This document shows, one piece after another, positions 50,609 to 59,609 of a stretch of 64,000 nt of DNA (within the stretch, counting starts at the first letter, position 1; every line of letters starts with the position of its first letter). A program made the position numbers and the translations under genes. The notes under the pieces are model-generated. The model saw only the letters and a program-made list of their open reading frames with translations. It did no database searches and was not told the origin of the DNA. Source of the DNA: WVXT01 sp964403285 (GTDB lineage Bacteria; UBA6262; WVXT01); contig CAYOFG010000002.1 of assembly GCA_964403285.1 (NCBI GenBank), positions 27,510 through 91,509 on the forward strand, written 5' to 3'.

Positions 50609-51620
50609 ATAGATTTCTGCCTATTGTACGGGCAAGCTTCTTTAGTTCTTGCATTAAGCTGGCAAAATTTTCTGGCAGGAGAGACTGTCTTCCGTCGGAT
50701 AGGGCGTGTTCCGGGTCGGAATGTACTTCGATAATCAGACCATCGGCTCCGCAAGCAATTGCTGCTTTGGACATCGAACCCACAAAATTGCGCACGCCAG
50801 TCCCGTGCGAAGGGTCGACAATTACCGGCAGATGGCTCCATGCTTTTATAGCCGGAATTGCGTTTAGATCCAACGTAAACCTGGTGGCGCTCTCGAAAGT
50901 CCTGATTCCACGCTCGCAGAGAATCACGTTTGAATTTCCATTGGTAACAATGTATTCAGCGGACATCAACCATTCTTCGATTGTCGTAGCTATGCCTCGC
51001 TTAAGTAGTATTGGCTTTTTACTTTTGCCCGCTTCTTTCAAAAGCTCGAAATTCTGAACATTGCGGGCTCCAATCTGGATGATGTCTGCATAGCGGGAAA
51101 CCAGCTCTACCTGTTCTATATTCATAGCCTCGGTAACTACCAAGAGGCCCGTTGCCTTTTTGGCCTTGGCTAAATACTTCAGTCCTCTCTCCCCCAATCC
51201 CTGAAAGGAATAGGGAGAAGTTCTCGGTTTGAAAGCCCCTCCACGGAGAATCTTTGCTCCTGCCTTCTTCACGCTATTGGCAATAGAGATAAGGAGGTCT
51301 TCCTTCTCCACCGAGCAGGGTCCTGCCATAACCACTATATCTTTTCCACCTATGGAGACATCACCAATCTTAACTATCGTATCTTCTTTCTTAAATTCCC
51401 TGCTCACCAGCTTGTAAGGTTTAGAAATGGGAGTGATCGACTCCACAGTAAATAACCCTTCAAACACCTCTCTGGCAGCTATAGCGTTCTCACCAATCAC
51501 TCCAATTACCGTTCTCTCAGCACCCCTGGAAATATGGGCTCGAAATCCCAACTCTTCTATCTTTTTGACCAACTCTTCAACCCCTTGCTTTGTGGTCCCT
51601 GGTTTCAGTGTTAGGAACAT
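50607..51620 (-). CDS. aroF: 3-deoxy-7-phosphoheptulonate synthase (AroAI-beta type, N-terminal ferredoxin-like domain)
   Basis: 337 residues. Residues 1-about 70 form the regulatory ferredoxin-like domain found in the Thermotoga-type enzyme; the barrel begins at VVMAGPCSVEKEDLL, with GGAFKPRTSPYSFQGLG, ILLKRGIATTIEEWL and VIVDPSHGTGVRNF (KDO8P/DAHP class I-beta). It condenses PEP and erythrose 4-phosphate as the first shikimate step, and the N-terminal domain usually binds tyrosine as a feedback inhibitor. The start overlaps hisC by 10 bases. Confidence 0.95.
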   Translation of the reverse strand: MFLTLKPGTTKQGVEELVKKIEELGFRAHISRGAERTVIGVIGENAIAAREVFEGLFTVESITPISKPYKLVSREFKKEDTIVKIGDVSIGGKDIVVMAGPCSVEKEDLLISIANSVKKAGAKILRGGAFKPRTSPYSFQGLGERGLKYLAKAKKATGLLVVTEAMNIEQVELVSRYADIIQIGARNVQNFELLKEAGKSKKPILLKRGIATTIEEWLMSAEYIVTNGNSNVILCERGIRTFESATRFTLDLNAIPAIKAWSHLPVIVDPSHGTGVRNFVGSMSKAAIACGADGLIIEVHSDPEHALSDGRQSLLPENFASLMQELKKLARTIGRNL

Positions 51621-52708
51621 TTGTCCATAACCTCCCTTAGGGCATTAATGAATCGCCTGTTTTGCTGGGGCAGACCTATGGTTACCCTGATAAATTCTGG
51701 TAAATCGTATTCAACCATAGCTCTCACAATTATTCCCTTCTTCAATAATTTTTTAAACACATTTTGTCCATTACCTACCTTGAGTAGAATATGGTTAGCC
51801 ACCGAGGGAACGAATTCAATACCCATCTTCCCCAGATTGTCTTCCATGTGTTTTCTTTCCTTGCCAACTAATTCACGACTCCGCCTAATGTGAGTCTCAT
51901 CGGAAAGGCTTGCCTGAGCTGCTATCTGAGCCAGCGAATTGGTATTGAAGGGAGGTCTAATCCTCTCCATAAAGCCAATCAATTCAGATTTCCCTATTCC
52001 ATAGCCAATCCGCAAACCTGCCAGACCGTAAATCTTAGAAAAAGTGCGCAACACAATTACCATCTTCCCGCGCTTAATATAAGGAAGAGTCTTAGGATAA
52101 TCTTTTCTGGTCACATATTCCCTGTAGGCCTCATCAAATACCACCACTATCTCTTCCGGCAGACCATCCATAAATTTTTCTACTTCCTCTTCTGTAACAT
52201 AAGTTCCTGTAGGATTGTTAGGGTTGGCTACAAACACTATTTTCGTCCTTTCCGTTATTGCCTTCTTCATTGCTTCCAGGTCATGGGTAAAATTTTTCAT
52301 GGGGACTCTTTTGATCTGACAGCCCATCAGTTCTCCCGCCATCTCGTAGCGAATGAAGGCATGCTTAGAGACCACAATTTCATCAACGGGGTCCAAAAAA
52401 GTTTTCCCGATGATTTCGATTATTTCATCCGTTCCGCTACCAAGGATAATATTTTCTGCCTTCACCCTTAGCCTTCTGGCTAAGACCTTCTTCAAATAGA
52501 AACCACTCCCATCGGGATAAAGGTTCACTCGATTAAGAGACCTCTTCATGGCACTGACTGCCCGAGGGGAAGGCCCTAGAGGATTCTCATTGGAAGCCAG
52601 TTTATCCACTCTGGTAAGACCTAATTCTCTTTTCACTTCCTCGATCGGCTTGCCAGGAAGATAGGGTTGGAAATCTAATACGTTTTTTCTCACAAGTTTT
52701 TCAATCAT
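51611..52708 (-). CDS. hisC: Histidinol-phosphate / aromatic aminotransferase
   Basis: 365 residues of the class I/II aminotransferase HisC branch. KLASNENPLGPSPRAVSAMK opens the domain, VANPNNPTGTYVTEEEVEKF and VFDEAYREYV bind PLP, and RTFSKIYGLAGLRIGYG holds the PLP Lys. Placed among aroF, tyrA and pheA, it probably serves phenylalanine and tyrosine transamination as well as, or instead of, histidine synthesis; no other his gene is nearby. The symbol reflects the family. Confidence 0.9.
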   Translation of the reverse strand: MIEKLVRKNVLDFQPYLPGKPIEEVKRELGLTRVDKLASNENPLGPSPRAVSAMKRSLNRVNLYPDGSGFYLKKVLARRLRVKAENIILGSGTDEIIEIIGKTFLDPVDEIVVSKHAFIRYEMAGELMGCQIKRVPMKNFTHDLEAMKKAITERTKIVFVANPNNPTGTYVTEEEVEKFMDGLPEEIVVVFDEAYREYVTRKDYPKTLPYIKRGKMVIVLRTFSKIYGLAGLRIGYGIGKSELIGFMERIRPPFNTNSLAQIAAQASLSDETHIRRSRELVGKERKHMEDNLGKMGIEFVPSVANHILLKVGNGQNVFKKLLKKGIIVRAMVEYDLPEFIRVTIGLPQQNRRFINALREVMDKCS

Positions 52709-52726
52709 TTAAAGTTTCCTCCAAAA

Positions 52727-53791
52727 TCACTCGCTTCGTGGATAAGAACCCAATATTTTAAGAAGTAGACATTCTTTTTCTAGTTGCTGCAAAGCCCGTT
52801 TCACATTTTCCTCTTCAACGTGTCCTACGAAGTCGACAAAGAATATATACTCCCAGGCTCGGAGCTTGGTTGGTCTGGACTCTATTTTCGTCAGGTTAAT
52901 ATTATTTTTCCGAAAAGGAATTAGCATATCGTGAAGCGCCCCCACCCTATCCTTTATGGAGAAAAGAACCGAGGTCTTGTCCTGTCCACTTTTTCCCGGG
53001 AAACTTTTACCTATGACCAGAAAGCGGGTATAATTTTGCACATTATCCTCAATACCTTCGGCAATTATTTTCAAATCGTACAGGGAGGCTGCAAGCCGGG
53101 AAGCTATTGCTCCACTCTCAGAGTCTTTCTCTGCCATCTCCGCTGCCCTGGCAGTGGAAGACGTCTCCACTAATTCGGCATTAGGTAGGTTGTCTTCAAT
53201 CCAATTTCTGGACTGAGCAATTGCCTGGGGATGAGAATAGATTCTCTTTATTTCCCCAAGCTCACGTGCCCGGGAAAGAAGATTATGAGATATTTCCAGA
53301 AGTAATTCAGAACAAATCTTCAATTCCGAACCGACGAACATATCCAAAGTATGATTGATTACCCCTTCAGTCGAGTTCTCAATGGGCACGACTCCGTAAT
53401 CGGAGCGACCCTTTTCCACCTCGGAGAAAACATCGGCTATACTCTTGGCAGGAATGAAGTCGGCATATTTGCCAAAATTCTTGACTGCTGCTAAGTGGGT
53501 GAAAGTAGCCGGGGGTCCCAGATAAGCTACTCTCAATTTCTTCTGGATAGACCGGGAAACATTCAATATTTCCTGGAAGATTCCTCTCAATGCTTCACTG
53601 GGGAGAGGCCCTTTGTTCTTCTTGAGGAGTCTTTCTACGATCTTCTTTTCCCGATGGGGAGCATAGAATTCCTGTTTTGCCTTTGCTTTCAATTTTGCAA
53701 TTTCCCGCACTGCTCTTGTTCTCTGGTTTAACAATTCCAAAATCTTGTTATCTACTTCATCAATTTTTTCCCTTAAATTTTTTAAATCCAT
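52727..53791 (-). CDS. pheA: Chorismate mutase / prephenate dehydratase (P-protein)
   Basis: 354 residues. An N-terminal AroQ chorismate mutase helix bundle (LREKIDEVDNKILELLNQRT, residues about 1-85), a prephenate dehydratase domain (VAYLGPPATFTHLAA, GVVPIENSTEGVINHTLD, NYTRFLVIG) and a C-terminal ACT domain (TSVLFSIKDRVGALHDML, ESRPTKLRAWEYIFFVDF). It takes chorismate to phenylpyruvate, with feedback by phenylalanine through ACT. Between scpB and hisC on the same strand. Confidence 0.96.
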   Translation of the reverse strand: MDLKNLREKIDEVDNKILELLNQRTRAVREIAKLKAKAKQEFYAPHREKKIVERLLKKNKGPLPSEALRGIFQEILNVSRSIQKKLRVAYLGPPATFTHLAAVKNFGKYADFIPAKSIADVFSEVEKGRSDYGVVPIENSTEGVINHTLDMFVGSELKICSELLLEISHNLLSRARELGEIKRIYSHPQAIAQSRNWIEDNLPNAELVETSSTARAAEMAEKDSESGAIASRLAASLYDLKIIAEGIEDNVQNYTRFLVIGKSFPGKSGQDKTSVLFSIKDRVGALHDMLIPFRKNNINLTKIESRPTKLRAWEYIFFVDFVGHVEEENVKRALQQLEKECLLLKILGSYPRSE

Positions 53792-53809
53792 GAGCCATTC
53801 CTCCCATCT

Positions 53810-54343
53810 TTATCCGCTTGCCGGTGGTTTTATCTCCTCCAGGCTGGGGATTTCGGATAAATCTTTTAACCCAAAATAGCGCAGGAACTCCTGAGACGTT
53901 GCATATAGAATTGGGCGACCCGGCAACTTTTTCCTTCCTGAAATTCTAACCAATCTTTTTTCTAAAAGTGTCCTCAACACATAGGAAGCATCAACGCCCC
54001 TTATATTTTCTATTTCTCCCCGCGTAACGGGCTGTTTGTAAGCGACAATCGAGAGCGTCTCCAGAGCAGGCAGTGAGAGTTGAAAAGTAGTCTGCAATTT
54101 ATAAAGTTTCCTCACCCAGTTGGAGAATTCGCCCCGGGTACAAATCTGGTATCCCTGGGCAATGTTCAGAACTTGCAGCCCGCTATTTCTTAGCTCGTAT
54201 TCTTTTTGCAAATCTTCAATAGCCTCTTTTATCTCGTCGAAGCTTCCGCTTTCCATAATTTCTGCCAGTTTTTCTATACTCAATGGTTTATCAGAAAAAA
54301 ATAGAAGGCACTCTATTATGTTTTTTAGTTCTTCTTTTTCCAT
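53810..54343 (-). CDS. scpB: Segregation and condensation protein B
   Basis: 177 residues with two winged-helix domains. LLFFSDKPLSIEKLAEIM starts the first and LETLSIVAYKQPVTRGEIEN with IRGVDASYVLRTLLEKRLV is the conserved ScpB core. ScpB forms the SMC-ScpAB condensin complex with ScpA. It starts 5 bases after scpA, so they are translated together. The last residues (EEIKPPASG) are a short linker. Confidence 0.95.
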   Translation of the reverse strand: MEKEELKNIIECLLFFSDKPLSIEKLAEIMESGSFDEIKEAIEDLQKEYELRNSGLQVLNIAQGYQICTRGEFSNWVRKLYKLQTTFQLSLPALETLSIVAYKQPVTRGEIENIRGVDASYVLRTLLEKRLVRISGRKKLPGRPILYATSQEFLRYFGLKDLSEIPSLEEIKPPASG

Positions 54344-54348
54344 TGTCC

Positions 54349-55083
54349 TTATGCCGCCAGTTCCCCTTTTGCCTTGTATATCCTTATATCTGCAAATGGT
54401 CTTGCCTGGCGAGCAAAAACCATTTTCAATCGGACTAATTCTAAAAGGGCTAAGAAAGTCACTATTAGAAGTCTCTTCGTCGTCTGTCCAGAAAATATCG
54501 CCTCAAAATTGATAAATCTCTTATTTTCCAGAAGGCTCAGGATTTCTTGAATTCGGTCTTCAACCTTGATATCTTCTTGAATTATTTCCCGTACTTCTTT
54601 TTCCACCCGAAATGCCACTCGCTGGAAGGCATCCATGAGATCAAAAAGTGTAGCTTCAATGGTATAATCTTCGTCCTGGGGAATCAAAGGAAGACGCCCG
54701 TATATACCCTTTTGAATTACCTCTCTCTCTTTCAATATACTGGCTGCCTCCTTAAATTTCTCATACTCCATGAGTCTGGCTGCCAATGCCGCCCGGGGAT
54801 CTTCGAGCTCTTCCTCCTCAACTGTTTCTATGGAGGGAAGTAACATTCTCGATTTTATGTGGATTAAGGTAGAAGCCATTACCAGAAACTCTCCTGCAAA
54901 ATCGAGGTTAAGTTTTCTGAAAAGTTTTATGTAGTTTAAATAATCGGCTGTAATCTCTGCTATGGGAATATTGAAGATATCCAGGTCGTTTTTCTTAACC
55001 AGGTGTAACAATAAATCAAGCGGGCCCTCAAATACTTCCAATCTCACCTTGTAATCCGTCCCGCTATCCTTTTTATAATCCAA
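54349..55083 (-). CDS. scpA: Segregation and condensation protein A
   Basis: 244 residues. VRLEVFEGPLDLLLHLVKKN is the ScpA (kleisin) N-terminus that binds SMC, AGEFLVMASTLIHIKSRMLL follows, and FLALLELVRLKMVFARQ is the C-terminal winged helix. It bridges the two SMC heads. The start overlaps the end of trpS by 11 bases, an example of tight packing in this operon. Confidence 0.95.
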   Translation of the reverse strand: MDYKKDSGTDYKVRLEVFEGPLDLLLHLVKKNDLDIFNIPIAEITADYLNYIKLFRKLNLDFAGEFLVMASTLIHIKSRMLLPSIETVEEEELEDPRAALAARLMEYEKFKEAASILKEREVIQKGIYGRLPLIPQDEDYTIEATLFDLMDAFQRVAFRVEKEVREIIQEDIKVEDRIQEILSLLENKRFINFEAIFSGQTTKRLLIVTFLALLELVRLKMVFARQARPFADIRIYKAKGELAA

Positions 55084-56053
55084 TTGCTTCTCTCACTTCC
55101 TTAAGGGTCTCTTGAGTAATCTTCTGAGCACTGAGACGACCCTGTTCGAGGATCCTGGTGACCTCCTCCGGATTCGCTTCCAAATCTTTCCTCTTTGCCT
55201 GTATCGATTTCAACCTCTCTATTAGAGCTTCGCCCAAAATCTTCTTACAGGCCACGCAGCCTATTTTCCCACTTCTGCAATCAGCAGTTATTGAATCCAT
55301 CTTTGGGGAACTAAAAATCTTATGTAAGCCATATACTGTGCATACGTCGGGATGTCCGGGGTCGTTGGTTCTAATCCGGCTAGGGTCAGTAATCATAGAT
55401 CCTACTTTTTCCCGAATGACCTGCGGAGGATCCGACAGGAAAATGCAATTGTCATAACTTTTACTCATCTTCCGACCATCGGCTCCTAAAAGTTTTGGCA
55501 CCTTAGTAAGAAGAGCCTGTGGCTCGGGAAAGATATTCTTATATAAGAAATTGAAACGCCGAGCAATCTCCCGGCACAGTTCCAGATGGGGCAGTTGGTC
55601 CTCACCCACAGGCACAGCGTCTGCTTTGTAGACCAAAATGTCTGCTGCCTGCAGAACAGGGTAACCCAAAAACCCGTAAGTAGAAAGGTTCTTATCCTTC
55701 AATTCCTGTTGTTGCTGCTTATAAGTAGGGCACCTTTCCAGCCAGCTTAAAGGAATAAACATAGAGAGTAAAAGATGTAGTTCCGCGTGCTCCAGAACGC
55801 GGGACTGCACAAACATTGTACATTTTTTAGGGTTGAGACCTACAGATATCCAATCAATAACCATCTCTTTGATATTGGTTCTAATCTCTGAAGGGTCTTC
55901 GTATTCTGTCGTTAGAGCATGCCAGTCTGCTACCATGTAGAAACATTCATATTCATCCTGCAGTGCTGCCCAATTGGCAAGCGCTCCCACAAGATGTCCC
56001 ACGTGTAACTTTCCGCTGGGACGCATTCCGCTTAAAATTCTTTTCTTCGCCAT
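55073..56053 (-). CDS. trpS: Tryptophan-tRNA ligase
   Basis: About 326 residues. SGMRPSGKLHVGHLVGALAN contains the HIGH-type motif, DQLPHLELCREIARRFN binds tryptophan and ATP, and GADGRKMSKSYDNCIFL is the KMSKS loop. TrpRS charges tRNA-Trp. ATG at 56053 is selected because AGGAAGGGG lies just upstream; a longer frame begins inside the M50 gene. It lies 2 bases after the M50 protease stop. Confidence 0.96.
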   Translation of the reverse strand: MAKKRILSGMRPSGKLHVGHLVGALANWAALQDEYECFYMVADWHALTTEYEDPSEIRTNIKEMVIDWISVGLNPKKCTMFVQSRVLEHAELHLLLSMFIPLSWLERCPTYKQQQQELKDKNLSTYGFLGYPVLQAADILVYKADAVPVGEDQLPHLELCREIARRFNFLYKNIFPEPQALLTKVPKLLGADGRKMSKSYDNCIFLSDPPQVIREKVGSMITDPSRIRTNDPGHPDVCTVYGLHKIFSSPKMDSITADCRSGKIGCVACKKILGEALIERLKSIQAKRKDLEANPEEVTRILEQGRLSAQKITQETLKEVREAIGL

Positions 56054-56055
56054 TT

Positions 56056-56742
56056 CTAAAATCCCCTTCCTACCCACAAAAAGAGTAGACTATAAAGGAA
56101 CTGGACGATGGGTATAATTATCGCCCAGAGTAATCCTGTCAAAAGTAAGAAAAAGATAATAATAAAACCGAAAGAACGAATCGCCTCATATTTCATAGCT
56201 ATCTGGGTTGGCAATAATCCCGAGAGAATTTGTGAACCATCCAGTGGGGGAATGGGAAGGAGATTGAAAACTGCAAGTAAAAGATTAATCAGAACGCTGA
56301 ACAGGAGAATTACCATTATGGAATTCTTTATCTCCCCCATAGGTAAGTAACTGAACGTCCAGACCATAAAGGAAGAGGCAATAGCCAATCCTATATTGGA
56401 AAGAGGACCGGATGCTCCCACTCTCACCAGATCCGCTCGCAAATTGTTGAAATTGAGCGGATTGATAGGAACAGGCTTAGCCCAACCGATAACGAATGAG
56501 GAACGAGAAATAATTAGAAGGAGAGGAAAAATTATTGTCCCGATAGGATCGATATGTGGTAGGGGATTCAACGTTATTCTTCCGGCATTTCTTGCGGTAT
56601 CATCTCCGCAGCGAGAAGCCATCCATGCATGAGCACATTCATGAATAACAATTGCAAAAAAGAAAATAACCAGAGCTACAGGAAGAGGAATCATTCGCAA
56701 GACAAGAGAAGGATTCCTCACTATCTGTTGAAGCGTAATCAT
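56056..56742 (-). CDS. M50 family site-2 protease, membrane metalloprotease
   Basis: 228 residues with about five to six membrane helices. The metal motif IVIHECAHAW (H-E-x2-H) lies in helix two, the third ligand in NLLPIPPLDGSQIL near residue 163. This is the small Rv-type or FtsH-associated S2P-like peptidase often placed before trpS and scpAB. It probably cleaves membrane proteins inside the bilayer. The first gene of the trpS-scpA-scpB-pheA cluster, preceded by 440 bases of hairpin-rich DNA. Confidence 0.9.
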   Translation of the reverse strand: MITLQQIVRNPSLVLRMIPLPVALVIFFFAIVIHECAHAWMASRCGDDTARNAGRITLNPLPHIDPIGTIIFPLLLIISRSSFVIGWAKPVPINPLNFNNLRADLVRVGASGPLSNIGLAIASSFMVWTFSYLPMGEIKNSIMVILLFSVLINLLLAVFNLLPIPPLDGSQILSGLLPTQIAMKYEAIRSFGFIIIFFLLLTGLLWAIIIPIVQFLYSLLFLWVGRGF

Positions 56743-57182
56743 GCACCAATCGGTGAGTTAAACTACACTCACTCGGGTTGTCTCACCTCCTTTCGCTTTG
56801 CTTCAGTCGGTGACCCGCCTGCTCACCGACTCGCAGGCGTCGCTAACACATTCCTCCTTATTCGTCGGAACAGCGGTCCGGTGCGCTCACCATCTCGCGC
56901 CCGCGCCTTTCCCTCGCTTCGCTCGGTCGTTGCTCCTTATTCGTCGCAACCGGCGCCCCTCCTTTCACTTCGCTCAATCCGGCCGGGGTTCTCACCATCT
57001 CGAACCCGTCGCCAGACTTATCGCTCCTTACTCGTCGCGACGGCGACCCTTTCGCTTTGCTTCAGTCGGTGATCTGCCCCGAGTTACTCTCGGGACGTCG
57101 CCAGACTTGGCCCGATTTATTCATCGGGACCCTCCTTTATCACGGCGGTTACCATATTCGTCCTTTTAAATTATTAATTTTA
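56743..57182 (-). repeat. Tandem hairpin element upstream of the M50-trpS operon
   Basis: No gene is supported in these 440 bases. Three hairpins share a 10-base loop and differ in their arms: GCCTGC/GCAGGC (56817-56838), GCGC/GCGC (56883-56900) and GGGTTC/GAACCC (56986-57007). On the minus strand the loops read GAGTCGGTGA, GAGATGGTGA and GAGATGGTGA. Between them recur AGCGAAGYGAAAGG-like blocks and GCGACGARTAAGGAGC-like blocks. It ends near 57120 with CCCGATTTATTCATCGGGA. It could be a structured leader RNA or a decaying repeat array. Confidence 0.7.
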
Positions 57183-59414
57183 TCAATCTTTAGGGAAATT
57201 GTCAATTACAAACTTCGTCTCAGAAGACAGGCTTTTCACAATTCCATCAAGTTTGGCCCAGAGCAATTCCTGCAATATCTTCTTAAATAAGGGACCCTGT
57301 TTATATCCCATCTTTTTAAGTCTATCGCCAGTAGTACGAATACTCACCTTGCGCATTCTGGTCAGATATTGGTAGATTCTCCTTTCAACCAATCTACTCC
57401 TGGCTTTTAAAACAATAAATACAAGCACTTCTATAGGTAATCCTTGCACCGTTCGATAGAGGAAGCTTGGCTTCAATTCTGATTTTTTGAGCCTTCTTAT
57501 GACTTCTATTAAACTCTCTCTTCCCCTGACTATTTTCCTACTCTGTTCCCTGGAGAATCCAAAATTCTTGCAGAGATTTTTCACCTCTAAGATACTTAAC
57601 TTCTGCACCAGGATTAGAATATGGATTATCCAGCTTTTCCCATCCTCTTCCTTAAGAAGAGGGGCGAACCGGGCAAAGATAGCTTTAACCATTTGCAAAT
57701 CTTTTTTTATCTCTCGGCTCAATCTGATTTTGGGATGTAATGACTTGAGAATCCCGAGTTTATCCAACCGCAAAATTGCATTCTTTGATTGGGGCTCGCT
57801 CAGGATGGCAATAATTTCTTCTCTTATTCTCTGTTTACTTAAGTGCCTAAGAATTTTCAATTTTAGCGCATCCCTCACCAGTCGCTCAGTGTCTCTGTCC
57901 ATAGAGAAGGCATATCTCTCCTGGAAACGAATTGCCCGAAAGATGCGCGTGGGATCTTGGATAAAGCTCCTGTTATGCAAAACCTTAACCTTTCTCTCTT
58001 TCAAATCTCTCCCACCACCGAAGAAATCGACCAATTCTCCATAACGCTTAGAATTTAATCTGACAGCCATAGCATTAATGGTAAAGTCTCGACGATATAA
58101 ATCTTCTCGCAGAGAGCCCTTCTCTACAGTAGGCAGGGCAGCGGGAGATGCGTAAAATTCCTTTCTTGCAGTGGCAATATCTATCTTAATTCCTCCCGGC
58201 AAAATAGCTACGGCAGTGCCAAACCTTTTGTGGGCAGTAATCTTGCCTCCCAGCCTCCTGACCAGATAGTGAGCAAACAATATGCCGTCACCCTTAACGA
58301 CTAAATCTACATCAAAGTTTTCTACACCAAGTAGAAGGTCTCGCACGAAGCCACCAACCAAATAGACTCTGAAATTCTTCTCCTCAGCTATTTTACCCAC
58401 TTTCACCAGTAAACTCGCTACTTTGGGAGGAAGATTTCTGTTTAAAAGTGGCCCTACATTCTTTTTAAACAGAAGGCTCTCCTCAGGTGCGGTCTCGGGG
58501 GTAACTTTGCTCTTCAGGACTTCTATCAATTTTTTCTCCACATCTCGAAGCTCCATTCCTCTTATTGTTGCCGAGGCTGCAGTGGCATGGCCACCTCCTC
58601 CAAAAGCCTGAGTAATTTTACCTACATTTACAGCCTTAATTCTGCTACGGGCAACTATGCGAATTCTCTCTTTTGTTCCTAACAACACAAAAATAGTCTC
58701 CAGATTTTCGATATCGCGTAATCTATGAACAGTTGCCGCCAAATCAGTGATATAGTTTGAAGACTCAAATTTAATAATGGCAATTTCTGTTCCATTAATC
58801 TTAATTCTCTTTTCCAATCGAAGAAGTCTATTTAATAATTTAACCTGAGCTTTGGTCAATTCCCTGCGCATAAAGTCAGAAACCATGTTCAAATTTGCTC
58901 CTTTAGTTACTAGAAAAGAGGCTGCTTTTAGATCTGCCGGGGTAGTGGAAGGAAATGTAAAAGATCCCGTATCCTCGTAAATTCCCAGAGCAAGAAGGGT
59001 TGCCTCTTCGGGAGAAATCCTGATCCTCCTCTTCTTTAGGAGCTCTACCAGAATGGTGGTAGTAGCCCCATAGCGTCCTCCTATGTCCACTGTTCCCACG
59101 AGATCGCTCTTAGTGCGGGGATGGTGGTCGTAGAAGTGGAGAATTAATCCACGATTATTAAGAGCTTGCTTTGCCTCTCCGATCCTTTTGGCAAGTCGCG
59201 TATCTACAACTATGAGTCTTTTGACCTTTTTAAAATCAACCTCTTTTTCTCTCCCTATGTCTATGAGATGTGGTTTCTTATATAGATATTCTCTCACACC
59301 CTTATCAGGTGACCCGGGCAAGACAACTAAAGCCTTAGGATATATTTTTCTTGCAGCTACAAGAGAAGCCAAAGCATCAAAATCTGCCCCAATATGAGTC
59401 ACAATCAAATCCAT
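57183..59414 (-). CDS. DHH phosphoesterase fused to tRNA nucleotidyltransferase (CCA/A-adding type), no CBS domains
   Basis: 743 residues. Residues 1-about 290 are a DHH-DHHA1 module (IGADFDALASLVAARKIYPK, FYDHHPRTKSDLV, AFGGGGHATAASATIRG). Residues about 345-560 are the nucleotidyltransferase head and neck (FRVYLVGGFVRDLLLG, DVDLVVKGDG with the catalytic acids, RRDFTINAMAVRL, QDPTRIFRAIRFQERYAFSM), then a helical tail. Related A-adding enzymes also have two CBS domains between these parts and are about 850-900 residues; here the linker is only about 50 residues. It likely repairs tRNA 3-prime ends; the DHH part may degrade oligonucleotides. Confidence 0.88.
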   Translation of the reverse strand: MDLIVTHIGADFDALASLVAARKIYPKALVVLPGSPDKGVREYLYKKPHLIDIGREKEVDFKKVKRLIVVDTRLAKRIGEAKQALNNRGLILHFYDHHPRTKSDLVGTVDIGGRYGATTTILVELLKKRRIRISPEEATLLALGIYEDTGSFTFPSTTPADLKAASFLVTKGANLNMVSDFMRRELTKAQVKLLNRLLRLEKRIKINGTEIAIIKFESSNYITDLAATVHRLRDIENLETIFVLLGTKERIRIVARSRIKAVNVGKITQAFGGGGHATAASATIRGMELRDVEKKLIEVLKSKVTPETAPEESLLFKKNVGPLLNRNLPPKVASLLVKVGKIAEEKNFRVYLVGGFVRDLLLGVENFDVDLVVKGDGILFAHYLVRRLGGKITAHKRFGTAVAILPGGIKIDIATARKEFYASPAALPTVEKGSLREDLYRRDFTINAMAVRLNSKRYGELVDFFGGGRDLKERKVKVLHNRSFIQDPTRIFRAIRFQERYAFSMDRDTERLVRDALKLKILRHLSKQRIREEIIAILSEPQSKNAILRLDKLGILKSLHPKIRLSREIKKDLQMVKAIFARFAPLLKEEDGKSWIIHILILVQKLSILEVKNLCKNFGFSREQSRKIVRGRESLIEVIRRLKKSELKPSFLYRTVQGLPIEVLVFIVLKARSRLVERRIYQYLTRMRKVSIRTTGDRLKKMGYKQGPLFKKILQELLWAKLDGIVKSLSSETKFVIDNFPKD

Positions 59415-59448
59415 TTAACTACACTCCGTTCCCTTCGACAAAAAATAA

Positions 59449-59563
59449 GGAGTCCTTGCGAAAGCAAGGATGCAATTTTTCCTCCCTTTCGGGAGGACTC
59501 CACCCAATTTTGTCCCGATTCATCGGGACCTACAAATCTCCTTGCTCAATTTTGCGAGGAGTC
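59449..59563. repeat. R3 repeat cluster upstream of the DHH-CCA gene
   Basis: Three perfect hairpins follow each other: TCCTTGC-GAAA-GCAAGGA (59453), CCTCCC-TTTC-GGGAGG (59481) and GTCCCGA-TTCA-TCGGGAC (59512). The middle one, with its ACTCC end, is the reverse of the unit at 21813. A GGAGTCC at each end may be the terminal repeat. Confidence 0.8.
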
Positions 59564-59609
59564 CAGTTTAATTTAACCTATTTTAGCCAAAAAGTCAAAA
59601 CTAATATTC

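Noticed and set aside
56629..57169. Plus-strand frames over the hairpin-rich spacer, rich in Ser, Arg and Pro
   Set aside because: They translate the repeated hairpin units (LLLIRRN, FASVGD and similar) and have no start signal.
59449..59563. Possible CRISPR-like array of hairpins
   Set aside because: The hairpins differ from each other and no equal-length spacers exist; they belong to family R3.
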